Of a stretch of DNA of 64,000 nucleotides, positions 62,775 through 64,000 are shown piece by piece (positions within the stretch are counted from its first letter, which is position 1; every line of letters starts with the position of its first letter). The position numbers were made by a program, and so were the translations under genes. The DNA lies in NCBI GenBank assembly GCA_041660925.1, contig JBAZVI010000004.1:1-64000 (forward strand), given 5' to 3'. The notes under the pieces were generated by a model. The model was given only the letters and a program-made list of their open reading frames with translations, had not been told where the DNA came from and searched no databases. This DNA is from Elusimicrobiota bacterium. Lineage in GTDB: Bacteria; Elusimicrobiota; Elusimicrobia; UBA1565.

Positions 62775-64000
62775 TCACTCCTGGTACGTCGCGTTGCGTT
62801 CCTTGCCCACGTCGGTCTGCACGGTGCCCCGGGTCTTGACGTCGCCCTGGTAGGTCCCGTGCTTCCCGCCCTTCGCGGCGTCGGCGTCGTCCTTGATGAT
62901 CTCTCCCTGCTCCTTCTGGCCGTAGGCGTCGCTGACCGTGTCGCCCATGTTGCCGGCCATGTCGGACATCATGACGCCCATCGCGATGAGCGCGAGCGCG
63001 AGGATGATGAGCACGATCGCGATGGCCGTGCCGTAGGGCACCATCCCCCAGATGTAGTAGGCGATGGCGAGGAGCACGACCGCGATGAGGTAGAGCATGA
63101 TCGCGATGTTCGACATCCCCTGCGCTCCGTCGACCATCCCCTGATACGGCGTGACGTTCTGGCCCGCGCCGGGGTCGGGCTGCGTGTAGCCGCTGCCGCT
63201 GCCCGACGGGCTCTCGCCGCCGCCGCCCATGACCATCGGCGTGTCGCCCATGCCCGCGCCGCCCGGTCCGTCGATGCTGCCGCCCTGGGTCTTGCCCTGC
63301 TCGAAGGCGTCGGTGGCGTACTGCGAGCTCTGCTCGCCGCCCGCTCCCTTCGCCTGAGCCGACAACCGGTCGGAGAACTTGAGCTGGCCCATGGCCCGGC
63401 TCGACTTGGCCCCCCGCGTGCTCAGCGCCCGCGCGCTCGCGCGCTCGCCGCCGCGCTTCATCGAGAGGTTCCCCGTCGCCGTGCGGCCGAGCGCCATCTG
63501 CCCGGCCCCGGGCTTGGCTCCCGGAGCGCGCATGCTGTTGCTGCCTCCGGAGAAGATGCTCTTGCTCCCGAAGGCGCTCGAGCCGGAGGTCCCCTGGCTC
63601 AGCTTCGCCCCGGAGAGCCCTCCCATGCCGCCCGCGCCGGCGCCCGCGCCGGCCATCATCGCGCCGACGTCGGGCATGGCGCCCTCCGCCTTCGCGTCGG
63701 CGCCGCCCTCCTTGGCCGCGTCCGCGTCGGCGCCCGCCGCGCCGCCCTTGGGTCCCGCCGCGTTCGCCATCGCGGGGTCGTCCCACTTGACCTCGCCTTT
63801 CGAGGCGTCGGCGAGATAGCTCAGCGAGCGGCTCCCGTCGGCGTTGCGCTTCTGGATCTGCATCCCCGAGGCGATGGGAGAGAGGTTCGGCGACTTCGAC
63901 GCCGAGGCCTGCCCCTTGCTCAGGTAGCCGTAGCCGACGAGCCCGGCCCCGCCCACGCCGAGCGCGAGCGCCGCGACCGCGACCTTGCCGCTCAGGGCCG
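62775..64000 (-). CDS. Gly/Ala-rich membrane protein (start beyond the window)
   Basis: At least 408 codons; the frame stays open to the window edge, so the true start is missing. The visible N-terminus ALSGKVAVAALALGVGGAGLVGYGYLSKG is a likely TM helix or signal anchor. Then comes a Gly/Ala/Ser-rich region with short motifs (FGSKSIFSGGSNS, RGAKSSRAMGQLKFSDRL). Two adjacent TM helices near the C-terminus (IAIMLYLIAVVLLAIAYYIWG; GTAIAIVLIILALALIAMGV) are followed by a polar ~60-residue tail. Composition and layout match the 848- and 446-residue proteins downstream, suggesting one system. Confidence 0.8.
   Translation of the reverse strand, partial: ALSGKVAVAALALGVGGAGLVGYGYLSKGQASASKSPNLSPIASGMQIQKRNADGSRSLSYLADASKGEVKWDDPAMANAAGPKGGAAGADADAAKEGGADAKAEGAMPDVGAMMAGAGAGAGGMGGLSGAKLSQGTSGSSAFGSKSIFSGGSNSMRAPGAKPGAGQMALGRTATGNLSMKRGGERASARALSTRGAKSSRAMGQLKFSDRLSAQAKGAGGEQSSQYATDAFEQGKTQGGSIDGPGGAGMGDTPMVMGGGGESPSGSGSGYTQPDPGAGQNVTPYQGMVDGAQGMSNIAIMLYLIAVVLLAIAYYIWGMVPYGTAIAIVLIILALALIAMGVMMSDMAGNMGDTVSDAYGQKEQGEIIKDDADAAKGGKHGTYQGDVKTRGTVQTDVGKERNATYQE

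Overview
The window is very GC-rich bacterial chromosome with long, tightly overlapping genes, several of them enormous, and a diderm envelope: HtrA protease, PDZ proteins, TolC-like and beta-barrel-like segments, many Sec signal peptides. Giant secreted proteins together with a TatD-associated-type radical SAM protein suggest an uncultured lineage such as Elusimicrobiota. That assignment is an inference; no rRNA or other taxonomic marker is present.

Layout. 1-1.9 kb is an accessory scar: the end of an IS3-family element runs into the 3' end of a SIR2-like gene of visibly lower GC, followed by three tRNA-3'-end-like sequences, a dispersed ~135-bp repeat (second copy at 62.2-62.4 kb) and a duplicated promoter-like sequence. 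1.9-9.7 kb (+) carries a secreted protein, dapB, a small membrane protein, folK, an alpha/beta hydrolase, a cysteine-bearing helical-repeat protein and a triple-PDZ protein. 9.9-12.2 kb (-) holds PilT, a CoA-binding protein and a TPR protein, divergent from a coupled four-gene operon at 12.3-16.5 kb (radical SAM, E-set membrane protein, GH57-like protein, HtrA). 16.6-20.1 kb (-) is a histidine kinase coupled to a LysM/FecR protein. 20.2-28.7 kb has two polytopic glycosyltransferase-like proteins, an ABC-exporter-like protein whose nucleotide-binding domain has lost every catalytic motif, a secreted protein and an MFS transporter. 29.0-43.7 kb is one gene for a ~4,915-residue envelope protein. 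It is followed by a REP-associated-transposase-like (RAYT-like) gene whose catalytic residues are gone, and a dicarboxylate-type symporter. 47.0-64.0 kb (-) is a run of six secreted or membrane proteins of unknown function, ending in a 2,536-residue SecA-like ATPase that begins with a signal peptide.

The most unusual points are: (i) a palindromic element inserted in the same reading frame at four coding positions, with compensatory stem changes, in a window that also has a catalytically degenerate RAYT-like gene; (ii) an N-terminal signal-peptide module (GPYEALAQTLP core) shared by two unrelated transporters, within a wider habit of putting ~200-240-residue secreted-type extensions on transporters; (iii) the signal-peptide-bearing SecA-like giant and its gene neighbourhood; (iv) recurrent -10 boxes only 4-11 nt from start codons, implying leaderless or ultra-short-leader mRNAs for first genes, while downstream operon genes use Shine-Dalgarno sites or overlapping stop/start codons.

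Both window edges cut features: the IS element at the left and a membrane-protein gene at the right.
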